Positions 17,079-25,579 of a stretch of DNA of 37,422 nt are shown here, piece after piece. The notes beneath the pieces were generated by a model. That model was not told the DNA's origin. It worked only from the letters and a program-made list of their open reading frames with translations, and ran no database searches. Made by a program: the position numbers and the translations under genes. The stretch covers positions 1 to 37,422 of the forward strand of contig JAKAPT010000008.1 in the NCBI GenBank assembly GCA_021806885.1, given 5' to 3'. Every line of letters begins with the position of its first letter. Position 1 is the first letter of the stretch. This DNA comes from a bacterium. Lineage in GTDB: Bacteria > SZUA-79 > Acidulodesulfobacterales > Acidulodesulfobacteraceae.

Positions 17079-17639
17079 TCAATTACCAAGAATAAGGCCG
17101 GAAACGCTTTTTACGTATTTATAAGAGGAAACAAGGGAAAATATTATACTTATAAATATCAGTATTAAACCCGCGTAACCAAAATCTATATAGAAATGCT
17201 TGTAATAGACAAGAAGACAAAAGATACCCGCCATATGGAAGCCTGTTTTCCACTTTCCCTCCATTCCGGCGGATATGACTATTCCCTTCTCTCCCGCAAT
17301 GGCCCTTAAACCTGTTATAAATATCTCCCTGAATATGATAATGACCACAACCCACGCGGGGATACGGCCAAGGGGAATAAGCATTATGAGGATCGTAACT
17401 ACAAGAAGCTTATCGGCTATAGGATCAAGGAAAATGCCTAAATTAGTAACTAATTTCTTCTTTCTTGCGATGTATCCGTCTATAAAATCGGACACGATGG
17501 CTAAAAGAAAAAAAGCCGCGGCGTAAATTCCGTATATTTCCTCGCGGAAAAATAAAAGGGAGAATATTATGGGAATGATTAGAATCCTTGATATTGTGAT
17601 GATATTGGGAAGGTTATATACCTGTTTGTTGTTTTCCAT
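17079..17639 (-). CDS. pgsA: CDP-diacylglycerol-glycerol-3-phosphate 3-phosphatidyltransferase
   Basis: A 186-residue inner-membrane enzyme making phosphatidylglycerophosphate from CDP-diacylglycerol and glycerol-3-phosphate. The CDP-alcohol phosphotransferase motif D-x2-DG-x2-AR-x8-G-x3-D-x3-D is complete (from DFIDGYIARKKK to IFLDPIADK). Five or so hydrophobic helices follow the usual plan. The ATG at 17639 is chosen rather than one at 17723: the downstream start gives the normal PgsA N-terminus (YNLPNIITISRI) and falls just after the stop of the lytic transglycosylase gene. Confidence 0.93.
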   Translation of the reverse strand: MENNKQVYNLPNIITISRILIIPIIFSLLFFREEIYGIYAAAFFLLAIVSDFIDGYIARKKKLVTNLGIFLDPIADKLLVVTILIMLIPLGRIPAWVVVIIIFREIFITGLRAIAGEKGIVISAGMEGKWKTGFHMAGIFCLLVYYKHFYIDFGYAGLILIFISIIFSLVSSYKYVKSVSGLILGN

Positions 17640-17640
17640 T

Positions 17641-18225
17641 TTATTTTTCTTTATTATTTTTGTAATAATACAGGACTTTTTTGACGTATTCCTTAGTCTC
17701 GGCGTATGGGGGTATCCCTCCATATTCGCTTACGGCATCACTTCCCGCGTTATACGCCGCGAGAGCCAGGGGAAGGTTTCCTTTATAGCGAGATATGAGT
17801 CCCCCCAGATATTTTGTGCCCCCGTAAATATTTTGAGCAGGGTCAAACGGGTTTGATATATCAAGGAGGTTTTGGGTGCCGGGGATTATTTGCATTAATC
17901 CTTCTGCTCCCTTACCTGAAACGGCATTTTTATTGAAATTGGATTCAACCTTTATGACGGCAGCCACCAGTTTTGAATTGACCCCGAATTTCCTTGATGC
18001 CTTCTCGATAATTTTATGATAGGGCACACCGCTCAAAGGAACAGGGTTGGATCTTTCCGTTTTCATGAAAAACCTGTAATTCGTGGAAACAGGGGCATTG
18101 GAAAAATGTACGACCCCGTTTCTGTCCATTCGCATATATATGTCCCCGCGAGCATTTCTCAATTTTAGAGGAACGGAAAATAAAAAATAGATAAGCGCGA
18201 AAGATATGAAAAATATTTTTTTCAT
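17641..18225 (-). CDS. exported lytic transglycosylase (SLT domain)
   Basis: A 194-residue protein with a signal peptide (residues 1 to about 26), a short DUF4124-like segment (IYMRMDRNGVVHFSNAP) and a C-terminal SLT domain that cleaves the MurNAc-GlcNAc bond with anhydro-MurNAc formation. The catalytic glutamate is E94 in AVIKVESNFN, followed by GAEGLMQIIPGT, NIYGGTKYL and ALAAYNAGSDAV. Its ATG overlaps the cbiC stop (ATGA) and its stop lies directly before the pgsA ATG, so the three genes are translationally linked. No lipobox is visible, so it is probably soluble in the periplasm or held by its signal helix. Confidence 0.9.
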   Translation of the reverse strand: MKKIFFISFALIYFLFSVPLKLRNARGDIYMRMDRNGVVHFSNAPVSTNYRFFMKTERSNPVPLSGVPYHKIIEKASRKFGVNSKLVAAVIKVESNFNKNAVSGKGAEGLMQIIPGTQNLLDISNPFDPAQNIYGGTKYLGGLISRYKGNLPLALAAYNAGSDAVSEYGGIPPYAETKEYVKKVLYYYKNNKEK

Positions 18226-18872
18226 GACAGAGACAAAAGGGCGTTCATGGAGGAAGCGGCAGCAGGGCTTCCGCCCGAGTTCCCAAAATTCCCGATCGAT
18301 TCAAAAAAATTGTCATCGAAAAGGGCTTTTTTTGATTCGGCAGCGCCCACAAAACCAACGGGCATCCCGATTATTGTTTCAGGCCTGTATCCACTGGAGG
18401 CGTTCAGCGATTTGCAAATATTTATGGCCTCGTTAAGGGCGGTCGGGGCATTGCCTATGACGATAAAATCCGGAAGGTTTTCGGTAATCGCGAGCCTTAT
18501 GGAAAGGGCTGACCTTGTCATGCCCGTATCTTTGAATTCATGGCCTATATAGCAAATAAGCTCCAGGAGAACGTCTTTGTTAACGTTTTTGCTAATGCCG
18601 GCCCTGGTCATTTCGGAATCGCAAACAATTTTTACCGGCCTATTTCCAATAATATTTTTCTTGATAAAGGAAACGGATTTTCCCACCGCATTTCGGGTAA
18701 AAAACATTGACGAGGCATAACCTGGATTGCCCGTCGCGTGGATTACTCTTTTAATAACCGCTTTTTCATTCTCCGAATATGAATTCGCGAAGTGGCTGTT
18801 ATCCTTAAGAATGGAATCTATTATGAGAATGCTTTTATTATAAATTTCCGCTCCGGCAGGCATCTTAATCAT
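18222..18872 (-). CDS. cbiC: precorrin-8X / cobalt-precorrin-8 methylmutase
   Basis: A 216-residue cobalamin-pathway enzyme that moves a methyl group from C-11 to C-12, giving (cobyrinic) hydrogenobyrinic acid. Family motifs are present: RVIHATGNPGYA with the catalytic H45, VVCDSEM-like VKIVCDSEMTRAG, FIVIGNAPTALNE, GMPVGFVGAAESK and the closing GNSGGSPAAASSMNALL. Length matches CbiC/CobH. It stands alone among cobalamin genes here and has no recognisable B12 riboswitch upstream. It starts the cbiC-slt-pgsA unit and is divergent from rlmN across 130 bp of AT-rich DNA that includes TATAAT-like boxes. Confidence 0.93.
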   Translation of the reverse strand: MIKMPAGAEIYNKSILIIDSILKDNSHFANSYSENEKAVIKRVIHATGNPGYASSMFFTRNAVGKSVSFIKKNIIGNRPVKIVCDSEMTRAGISKNVNKDVLLELICYIGHEFKDTGMTRSALSIRLAITENLPDFIVIGNAPTALNEAINICKSLNASSGYRPETIIGMPVGFVGAAESKKALFDDNFFESIGNFGNSGGSPAAASSMNALLSLS

Positions 18873-19002
18873 ATTTTAATAAAAGCCTATAAATGTTATA
18901 ATTATACATATAAAATAGCATATTAAAGTGTTTTAAACAAGCAATTCGGAAATAAATTCAAAATAAATCTGAAAAACAAATTATCTTAAAATTAATTTAA
19001 TT

Positions 19003-20079
19003 ATGGAAAAAAAGATTTTAAAAAAATCCGTCTATGATTCGTCCCTCTCTGAAATGGAGGAATTTTGCGTTTCCAGGGGTTTTAAAAAATATAACGCGTT
19101 TCAGGCAATGAGATGGTTATATTTTTATGGACGGCAGGATTTTGATAAAATGACGGATATTCCAAAAAAGTTGAGGGAAATCCTTCCCCTTAATTTCTCC
19201 ACGGAGTTCCCTGAAATCTTAAATACAATGGACGAAGAAGACCTGGGCGGGCGGTCCAGAAAATACCTGCTCAGGCTTAAGGATGGTGAAACCGTGGAAT
19301 CCGTATTTATTAATTACGATAAAAGAAAAACGCTGTGCGTTTCATCCCAGGCAGGATGCAGGATGGGATGCGCTTTTTGCGAGACATCCTTTCCGGGGCT
19401 CGTCAGGAACCTTTCTTCCGGGGAAATTATATCGCAAGTCCTTCTTATCCGGAAACATTCGGGAGAGGATATTACGAATATTGTTTTCATGGGAATGGGC
19501 GAGCCCCTCGATAACATTTCAGCCGTCAACAGGTCTATCGCGATAATGACGGAGCCAAATTTTATGGGGATAGCCCCGCGGAAAATAACAATTTCTACAT
19601 GCGGATTACTTGATAAACTTGAGGAATTAGAAAACAAAAAATGCAAACTCGCGATTTCCCTCAACGCGTCTAATGACCGCACAAGAACATCTCTCATGCC
19701 CGTAAACAGGAAATACGGCCTTGAGGATATAGCTAGTTTTACAAAGAAAAAACCTCCTTCGATACACAACAAAATAACCCTTGAATACGTCATGATAAAG
19801 GGGCTGAACGACTCTAAAGCGGATTTGAAAGAGCTTATAAGAATGTTTTCCCCTGCCCGCGTAAAGTTTAACCTTATTCCCCTTAACAAATCAGGGTCAA
19901 CGGAACGGATGGAGGGCATGGACAGGCCGGAAAATAAAGTTATCGCCGATTTTAAAGAAAAATTGTCGAGGGCGGGGTTTGCCGTAACGGTGAGGTTTTC
20001 AAAGGCGCAATCCATAAATGGGGGATGCGGCCAGCTTAAGGCAAGGCAGAAGCGTGAAGGAAATCAATATTTGCTATAA
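19003..20079 (+). CDS. rlmN: 23S rRNA/tRNA (adenine-C2) methyltransferase RlmN
   Basis: A 358-residue radical SAM enzyme methylating C2 of A2503 in 23S rRNA and A37 in tRNAs. The radical SAM cysteines are C119, C123 and C126 (AGCRMGCAFCETSF), followed by GLVRNLSSGEI, VFMGMGEPLDN, ISTCGLLDKL and LAISLNASNDRTR. The methyl-carrying cysteine is in the C-terminal GGCGQL, separating it from unrelated radical SAM families. CET in place of the usual CAT occurs in some RlmN groups. One of three plus-strand genes; its 3' end overlaps the convergent DUF4445 gene by 44 bp. No strong ribosome site is seen before the ATG. Confidence 0.93.
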   Translation: MEKKILKKSVYDSSLSEMEEFCVSRGFKKYNAFQAMRWLYFYGRQDFDKMTDIPKKLREILPLNFSTEFPEILNTMDEEDLGGRSRKYLLRLKDGETVESVFINYDKRKTLCVSSQAGCRMGCAFCETSFPGLVRNLSSGEIISQVLLIRKHSGEDITNIVFMGMGEPLDNISAVNRSIAIMTEPNFMGIAPRKITISTCGLLDKLEELENKKCKLAISLNASNDRTRTSLMPVNRKYGLEDIASFTKKKPPSIHNKITLEYVMIKGLNDSKADLKELIRMFSPARVKFNLIPLNKSGSTERMEGMDRPENKVIADFKEKLSRAGFAVTVRFSKAQSINGGCGQLKARQKREGNQYLL

Positions 20080-21310
20080 AACGCTTTTCAAAAAGAGAAC
20101 TTCCTGAAAGGGGGAAGTTTTTTGAAAGAGTTATTATTTTTTTAATCTCATCCGATCTTTCCTTTTTTTCAGAGGAAAGATATTTAAGGCATCCGGAAAG
20201 GACAGAACCCTCAATAAAATTGATTTTTTTTTCTTTAAATGGGAATATATCGAGTAAATCGATTACAGAAGGGTCTATATGCGTTCCGAACGAACCGGAA
20301 ATAAACACGTCGAAATCGGATTCCGCGGAAATTTTATATTTTTCCATAAGTATTTCCGAAGCCGATTTTACGGCCGATTTTGCAAGCTGAAATTGCCTTA
20401 AATCCTTTTGAAGGAACTTTAAGGGTTTTCCTTTCTCGAAATCAAGTATTATTTCGTTCGCGTCTTCCCCCTTGTGGACAATAGAATAGCTTTCCGACGC
20501 TACTTTTTCTGGGGGGAGAATCCTTCCCGTTGCGTCAATTACCTTTTCCTTTAACAGGGAGTAGACAAGGGCCATAATCCCGCTTCCGCAGAGCCCCGCG
20601 GGACTTTCTCCCCCGATAACCTCGAACTCGAACTTTCCTTCTTTAAGTTTTACTCCTGTTATCGCCCCCGGCAGCGCCGTCATGCCGGAGCTAATGTTGC
20701 CCCCTTCGAATGCCGGTCCGGCCGGGGCAGAGGTAATGTATACCTTTTCCCTGTTTCCCACCGCGATCTCGACATTTGTCCCAAAATCGGCAAAAAAAAT
20801 TACCCTTTCCTTTTTTTGCATATCGAGGTAATAAATGGATGAAACTGCGTCTCCCCCTGCAAACCCGTCTAAGACCGGAAAAATAAATAATTCCCTTCCC
20901 TGTGGACAAAGCCCCGGCAGGAAATCGGTTATGGAGGGAAAAAATACTTCGGAAAGGGGCCTGTATGGCGGTTTCGAGAGGGATTTAAGGGGATATCCGC
21001 ACAGGGCCATTTCCATCACGGTGTTTCCGGCTACCGCAAGCGATTTTATTTCCGAACACTTTATTCCCGCAACCTTTTCAATCTCTTCCGTTAAAAGATT
21101 AAAAGTTGAAACCGCTTTTTCCTGAAGCCTCTTGACCGATGGCCCATCCAGCCCGTTTTGAATCCTTTTTATGGAATCAATCCCAAAATAGGGATACTGG
21201 AGGTTTAAAGAACTTGCTGAAAATAAAGGGACGGAACTCCCCGCTTCTATCAGGGAGGCTGCAACGGTAGTTGTTCCAAGATCTATTCCGAGATAATAAT
21301 CTTTTCGCAT
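20036..21310 (-). CDS. DUF4445/ASKHA corrinoid-protein reductive activator lacking the ferredoxin domain
   Basis: A 424-residue protein of the RamA/RACE-type ASKHA ATPase group (DUF4445) that uses ATP to reduce inactive Co(II) corrinoid proteins. Nucleotide-binding motifs: YLGIDLGTTTVAASLI, FADFGTNVEIAVG, SAPAGPAFEGGNISSGM, AGLCGSGIMALV and FISGSFGTHIDP. Typical members are about 600 residues with an N-terminal 2Fe-2S domain; here that domain is absent and the protein starts directly at the ATPase fold. The ATG follows the selD stop with no gap (TAAATG). Its likely target is the MetH at 30470-32908, which lacks its own reactivation domain; this is inferred. Confidence 0.82.
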   Translation of the reverse strand: MRKDYYLGIDLGTTTVAASLIEAGSSVPLFSASSLNLQYPYFGIDSIKRIQNGLDGPSVKRLQEKAVSTFNLLTEEIEKVAGIKCSEIKSLAVAGNTVMEMALCGYPLKSLSKPPYRPLSEVFFPSITDFLPGLCPQGRELFIFPVLDGFAGGDAVSSIYYLDMQKKERVIFFADFGTNVEIAVGNREKVYITSAPAGPAFEGGNISSGMTALPGAITGVKLKEGKFEFEVIGGESPAGLCGSGIMALVYSLLKEKVIDATGRILPPEKVASESYSIVHKGEDANEIILDFEKGKPLKFLQKDLRQFQLAKSAVKSASEILMEKYKISAESDFDVFISGSFGTHIDPSVIDLLDIFPFKEKKINFIEGSVLSGCLKYLSSEKKERSDEIKKIITLSKNFPLSGSSLFEKRFIANIDFLHASALP

Positions 21311-22369
21311 TTAAGAAACAAGGTTAATAAGGCTCTTCCCCCGGACTTTCTTTCCAGAAACCATGCCGATCCTGAAAAGTGGTTCGCCTGAGTCGCCGAA
21401 AAGCCTCTCGAGTCTCTTTGCATTTTTTGACGAAACAGACATTAAAAGGCCTCCCGACGTTTCAGCCCCATAAGAAAGCCACACATGGTTTTCATCAGGG
21501 AAACCGGCCTCGGACACAAACCTTGAAAAATATTTTCTGTTTCTTTTTGTTCCGGAGGGATTTACGCCCTTTTCAATTAAAGTAAAGACACCCTTTATTG
21601 CCGGAAGGGATTTAAGGTCGATATCGCAGGAGGTCCCGCTGGCCACCATCATCTCGCTCAGATGCCCTATGAGTCCGAAACCGGTGACATCCGTAAGGGC
21701 GTTAGGCGCTTTAATGGAAACCGCAAGCTTAGAGGCTTTTTTATTAAGCTTTGCCATTGAAAGGGATGCCTCCTTAAGGGAATCTGCCTTTAAAAAGCTT
21801 TCGCAAAGTGCACTAACTATAAATCCTGTCCCCAGTTTTTTAGTAAGATACAAAAAATCCCCGGGCATCGCACCTTTGTTTGAATAAATCTCATTTACAT
21901 GACATATTCCCGTAACGCATAAACCATATTTAATCTCCTTGTCGTCTATCGAATGCCCTCCAAGAAGGGCGGCGCCAGATTCATTTATTTTATCAAGGCC
22001 GCCATGAAGTATCTGGTTAAAAACCTCCTTCTCGACTGTATCAACCGGAAAGCACGCCAGATTTAAGGCGGTAATAGGACGGCCTCCCATCGCGTATACA
22101 TCGGAAAGGGCGTTAGCGGCCGCTATCTGCCCGAAAGTATATGGGTCGTCAACCACCGGAGTAAAAAAATCAACAGTCTGTATGATGCACGTGTCTCCGT
22201 TTATTTTATATATGCCGGCGTCATCCTTATAGTTGAACCCTACAAGGACATTTTTATTTTCCGGGACATGCAGCTTTTCAAGAATAAGGGAAAGGTCCTC
22301 CGGACCTATCTTGCAGCCTCACCCGTGGGCGCTGGTCATGCTCGTAAGCTTATACTTTTTAGATGTCAT
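21311..22369 (-). CDS. selD: selenophosphate synthetase with in-frame UGA (selenocysteine)
   Basis: SelD makes selenophosphate from selenide and ATP. The plain open frame starts only at 22156, but the homology continues upstream through a TGA at 22319-22321 to an ATG at 22369. The N-terminus is then MTSKKYKLTSMTSAHG, U, GCKIG, with U at residue 17, the position of catalytic Cys17 in E. coli SelD. Downstream are VGFNYKDDAGIY, QTVDFFTPVVDDPYTFGQIA and ANALSDVYAMGG, all expected for the family. Read this way the protein has 352 residues, a normal length. A SECIS-like hairpin follows the UGA. The gene lies 6 bp after mlaD and abuts the DUF4445 gene. selA is in the same run; selB and tRNA-Sec are not in the window. 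Confidence 0.95.
22293..22321 (-). promoter_or_regulatory. selenocysteine UGA codon and bacterial SECIS-like hairpin in selD
   Basis: UGA is at 22319-22321. Starting 11 nt after it, AGGTCC-GGA-GGACCT (22293-22307) forms a perfect 6-bp stem with a GGA loop. The loop begins 17 nt after the UGA and its first base is G, both within the accepted bacterial SECIS pattern for SelB binding. A T-T mismatch and two further pairs (GA/TC) can extend the stem. Confidence 0.85.
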
Positions 22370-22375
22370 AAATAA

Positions 22376-23956
22376 TTATGGAAGTTTGCTGCCCGCGAGC
22401 AGGTATTCAAGGTCCTTATCGGTAAATTTCACTCCTCCGCCGGCATAAACAGAGCGGTTATGGCTGCTGAATATATCGTCGTAGCCCGCGTCGAGGAACA
22501 GGTGCCTGTAGAAGGTATAGTTGATTCCGGCATCTACATAAGCGCTTACGTCGTTATTGGACGTCTTTGTATTGAACCCGAATGCCCTGGCATATATCTT
22601 GATTCTCCTGTCCATATGGGGGATATAGTAGTCAATCCCGACTCCTCCCGTGGAATATAAAAGGCCGGCCAGAAATGTAAAATTATAAAAATTCTTTGCT
22701 ATGAGGGCATTGAACTTTATGTTATTGGAATAGGAATACTGGGTCGTATTGGTCGTAACGCTGGAAGGATAATATTGCCCTGAAGGCGGATTGTTAGTCG
22801 TAAACGTTGTCGTTTGCGTTTCCCCATAGGTATTTCCATATCCAAGCGGCACGGACGCTATGCCTAGCCGGTAATAATGCCCGGGGGAGGGCTGGAGGCG
22901 GACATTCACCTGCGATATGGAATCGTTGCTCTTAAAGAGATATCTTGAGCTCAGAAACATCCTGACCTGGAACTGGTTCATTCCCCCTACAAGATTGTTA
23001 ATCCCCTTTAATGAACCGTTGAGATTATTATATACCTCGTTCCTGTTTACGAGTTTCCCGAGCGTTCCCTGCCCTTTGTTAATCTTGGATGAGATGCCGT
23101 AAATCTGATTAAGCGTGAGCTCGAGTTTTTTGGTATCTTTATTGATATTTGCGAGGCTTTCGTTTATATTCCCCTTGTTTTTAGATACGATAGAATTGAG
23201 ATTTTTTGAGAGTCCACCGATGTTTTTGGTTATCTCCGGCAGCTCCTTTCTTAAATTTGCGGTAATAGCGTCGAAATTATGAATAGTCCTGGTGATTGCC
23301 GCCTCGTTCGCAATGGTGAGGCCGTTTATATGTTTTGAAATAGACGCGAAATTAGAAAGTATAATATCGACATTGCGCTGGTTTTGATAAACGAGCACGT
23401 TCAGATTTTTTGAAAGCTGCGATATATTCGCAAGAATTGCCTTTATATTTTTCTGACTCGTCCTTGTTCCAAGCGATTTTTTGAGGGACGCTGAAAGTTC
23501 TTCGAGGTTATTCGCAGTCTCGGAAAACTTGGAGATAAGGTCTGCCATGCTCTGAGGGGTAAGCTGACTCTTGACGATCTCGTTATTCAGGGAACCCACG
23601 GGCCTGGGGGATACCCCGGATACAGGAGTAATGGATATAACGCTTTCCCCAAGAAGACTTAAAGACTTAATCGAGGCGACGTACTGGGGATAAACCTTGT
23701 ATTCTTCGTTTATCGACATGTACACCTCGGCCATCCCATTTACGAGCTTTATTTTTTCCACGTGGCCTATCTTAATTCCCGCCATCGTCACGTCCGTACC
23801 CTTTCCTATCCCCGTGGCGGACGAAAAAAACGCGGAAATGGTATAGTGGGGAGCGCGGAAGATATTAATCTTTCCCACCTTGAATGAGAAAAATAAAAGG
23901 ATTAAAATGACAACCGCCGTAAATATTCCAACCTTTGTCTCTTTGTTTAAAGCCAT
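22376..23956 (-). CDS. mlaD: MlaD-like MCE protein with C-terminal beta-barrel
   Basis: A 526-residue lipid-transport protein. Order of parts: a transmembrane helix (about 10-28), one MCE domain (about 36-112, with GIGKGTDVTMAGIKIGHVE and SLSLLGESVISITP), a long helical stretch rich in repeated asparagine/serine/leucine segments (about 130-320) and a C-terminal part of alternating polar/aromatic beta-strands (about 330-526, e.g. VRMFLSSRYLF, IKIYARAFGFN, LFLDAGYDDIF). Classical MlaD has about 180 residues and no barrel. The architecture suggests a single protein spanning from inner to outer membrane, as described for Veillonella MlaD. It is last in the mlaE-mlaF-mlaD order, 31 bp after mlaF. 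Confidence 0.85.
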   Translation of the reverse strand: MALNKETKVGIFTAVVILILLFFSFKVGKINIFRAPHYTISAFFSSATGIGKGTDVTMAGIKIGHVEKIKLVNGMAEVYMSINEEYKVYPQYVASIKSLSLLGESVISITPVSGVSPRPVGSLNNEIVKSQLTPQSMADLISKFSETANNLEELSASLKKSLGTRTSQKNIKAILANISQLSKNLNVLVYQNQRNVDIILSNFASISKHINGLTIANEAAITRTIHNFDAITANLRKELPEITKNIGGLSKNLNSIVSKNKGNINESLANINKDTKKLELTLNQIYGISSKINKGQGTLGKLVNRNEVYNNLNGSLKGINNLVGGMNQFQVRMFLSSRYLFKSNDSISQVNVRLQPSPGHYYRLGIASVPLGYGNTYGETQTTTFTTNNPPSGQYYPSSVTTNTTQYSYSNNIKFNALIAKNFYNFTFLAGLLYSTGGVGIDYYIPHMDRRIKIYARAFGFNTKTSNNDVSAYVDAGINYTFYRHLFLDAGYDDIFSSHNRSVYAGGGVKFTDKDLEYLLAGSKLP

Positions 23957-23987
23957 ATTAAATTATTCGAAACTTGTACTGATAAAT

Positions 23988-24734
23988 TTAATTTATCGTT
24001 ATGGGGCCTTCCATGCTTCCTTCCAGAAACTGCCTTACCACAAGGTTTTCAGACATTTTAAATTGTTCCGGGGTTCCGGATTCGATTATTTTTCCATCAT
24101 AGAGCATCGCGACGACGTCCCCGGTCTTATAAGCCCCTTCGATATCATGGCTTATGATTATGCCCGTAAAATTAAATTTTTTATGCGTCGACAAAATGAG
24201 GTTATTAATAATATCGGACATTATGGGATCAAGCCCGGTGGTGGGTTCGTCGAAAAGAACTGTCTCGGGATTAATTATAAGGGCCCTCGCGACCCCGACC
24301 CTTTTTTTCATTCCCCCGGATAACTCGGACGGCATCTTTTTCTCCTGTCCCTTCAAACCTACGTCGTCCAGCATGGAAAACACCCTGTCCTTTATCTCTT
24401 TTTCTTTAAAATGGAAATGCTGCCTTATGGGGAAGGCAATATTTTCAAACACGTTTATTGAATCCAGCAGTGCCCCTTCCTGGAAAACCATTCCAAATTT
24501 TTTCCTTATTTCATTAAGCTCTTTGCGGTTAAGCTGGTTTAAGTCTATTCCGTTAAGAAGAACCTTTCCGGAGTCGGGCTTCATGAGGCCGACGATGTGC
24601 TTTAGCATAACGCTTTTACCGCCCCCGCTCCTGCCGATAACAACGGTTATTTTTTTATCCTCGAATTTTATATTAAGGTCGTCAAGAACCTTTACGCCGT
24701 TAAAAGATTTGGTAAGATTTTCTAATATAACCAT
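23988..24734 (-). CDS. mlaF: ABC transporter ATPase MlaF
   Basis: A 248-residue ABC ATPase powering retrograde phospholipid transport. Walker A GRSGGGKS (34-41), Q-loop in [20 protein letters not shown], signature [13 protein letters not shown] (138-150), Walker [14 protein letters not shown] and the H-loop in GIIISHDIE. The F-x-E-G-A-L-L segment is typical of the MlaF/Mkl group rather than general importers. Located between mlaE (51 bp upstream) and mlaD. Confidence 0.95.
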   Translation of the reverse strand: MVILENLTKSFNGVKVLDDLNIKFEDKKITVVIGRSGGGKSVMLKHIVGLMKPDSGKVLLNGIDLNQLNRKELNEIRKKFGMVFQEGALLDSINVFENIAFPIRQHFHFKEKEIKDRVFSMLDDVGLKGQEKKMPSELSGGMKKRVGVARALIINPETVLFDEPTTGLDPIMSDIINNLILSTHKKFNFTGIIISHDIEGAYKTGDVVAMLYDGKIIESGTPEQFKMSENLVVRQFLEGSMEGPITIN

Positions 24735-24785
24735 CGTAATTAATTATAACCTCTGATGAACATGTAGTCAATAAACGTACGAGGT

Positions 24786-25574
24786 TTAAGCGGCGTTAAA
24801 TAGAATGGAAGTAAGCAGGTAATCGGCGAAAAGGATATATATGGAGCTCAGCACAACCGCCTGTGTGGTAAAACGCCCGACGCCTTTAGCCCCGCCGGTC
24901 GTTTCAAAACCCTTAAACGTGCTTATGGTGGAAAGTATAAGGCCGAAAAAAAACGCCTTTATAAGGCCGTTATATATATCTCTAACCTTGAGAAATTGAT
25001 ATATTTTTTGGACGTAAATCACATGGTTAAGGCCAAGAAAATAACTGTTCACTATATAACCCCCGGTAATGCCTATGACGGAACACACAACAGCCATTAT
25101 AGGTACCATAAACATTGCCGCGAGGATTCTTGGAACGGATAAAAAATAATATGGGTCGACGGCCATGACTTCGAGGGCGTCTATCTGTTCGGTTACCTTC
25201 ATCGTTCCTATTTCCGAGGCCATGGATGACCCGCATCTCGCGGTGATCATAAGGGCGGTAAGAACGGGCCCAAGCTCTCTCGTCATCGACAGGGCCACGG
25301 TCGGGCCGATCATATAGGTAACTCCGACAATCTTTGCCGCGTAATAAGCCTGAAGGGCCAATACCATCCCCGTAAACAAGCCGGTAAGACCCACTATATA
25401 GACTGAATCGATGCCAATAAAAACCATCTGGTCTATAAGATTGTCGAAATTTATGGCAAACCGGAAGATCGACAGGAGGGATTCCCACAGGAAAATAACA
25501 AGGCCGCCTATTTCGTCCAGCTCATGAAATACGCATCTCCCTGTCTTCTCAAACAGCTGCGATATGCTTTTCAT
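24786..25574 (-). CDS. mlaE: MlaE-family lipid ABC permease
   Basis: A 262-residue permease with an N-terminal amphipathic/elbow helix and about five transmembrane helices. Conserved family strings are YIVGLTGLFTGMVLALQAYY, LSMTRELGPVLTALMITARCGSSMASEIGTMKVTEQIDAL and the late GFETTGGAKGVGRFTTQAVV, quoted here in part as markers of the MlaE/YrbE fold. It forms the inner-membrane core with MlaF and MlaD. It begins 5 bp after the HNH gene stop. Confidence 0.94.
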   Translation of the reverse strand: MKSISQLFEKTGRCVFHELDEIGGLVIFLWESLLSIFRFAINFDNLIDQMVFIGIDSVYIVGLTGLFTGMVLALQAYYAAKIVGVTYMIGPTVALSMTRELGPVLTALMITARCGSSMASEIGTMKVTEQIDALEVMAVDPYYFLSVPRILAAMFMVPIMAVVCSVIGITGGYIVNSYFLGLNHVIYVQKIYQFLKVRDIYNGLIKAFFFGLILSTISTFKGFETTGGAKGVGRFTTQAVVLSSIYILFADYLLTSILFNAA

Positions 25575-25579
25575 AATTC

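Noticed and set aside
17640-17723. N-terminal extension of PgsA from an ATG at 17723
   Set aside because: The extra 28 residues overlap the end of the transglycosylase gene, lack homology to PgsA and precede a better-placed ATG at 17639.
18873-19002. Possible cobalamin riboswitch upstream of cbiC
   Set aside because: The 130-bp gap is AT-rich and has no B12-box-like string or paired elements; the leader is too short for the class.
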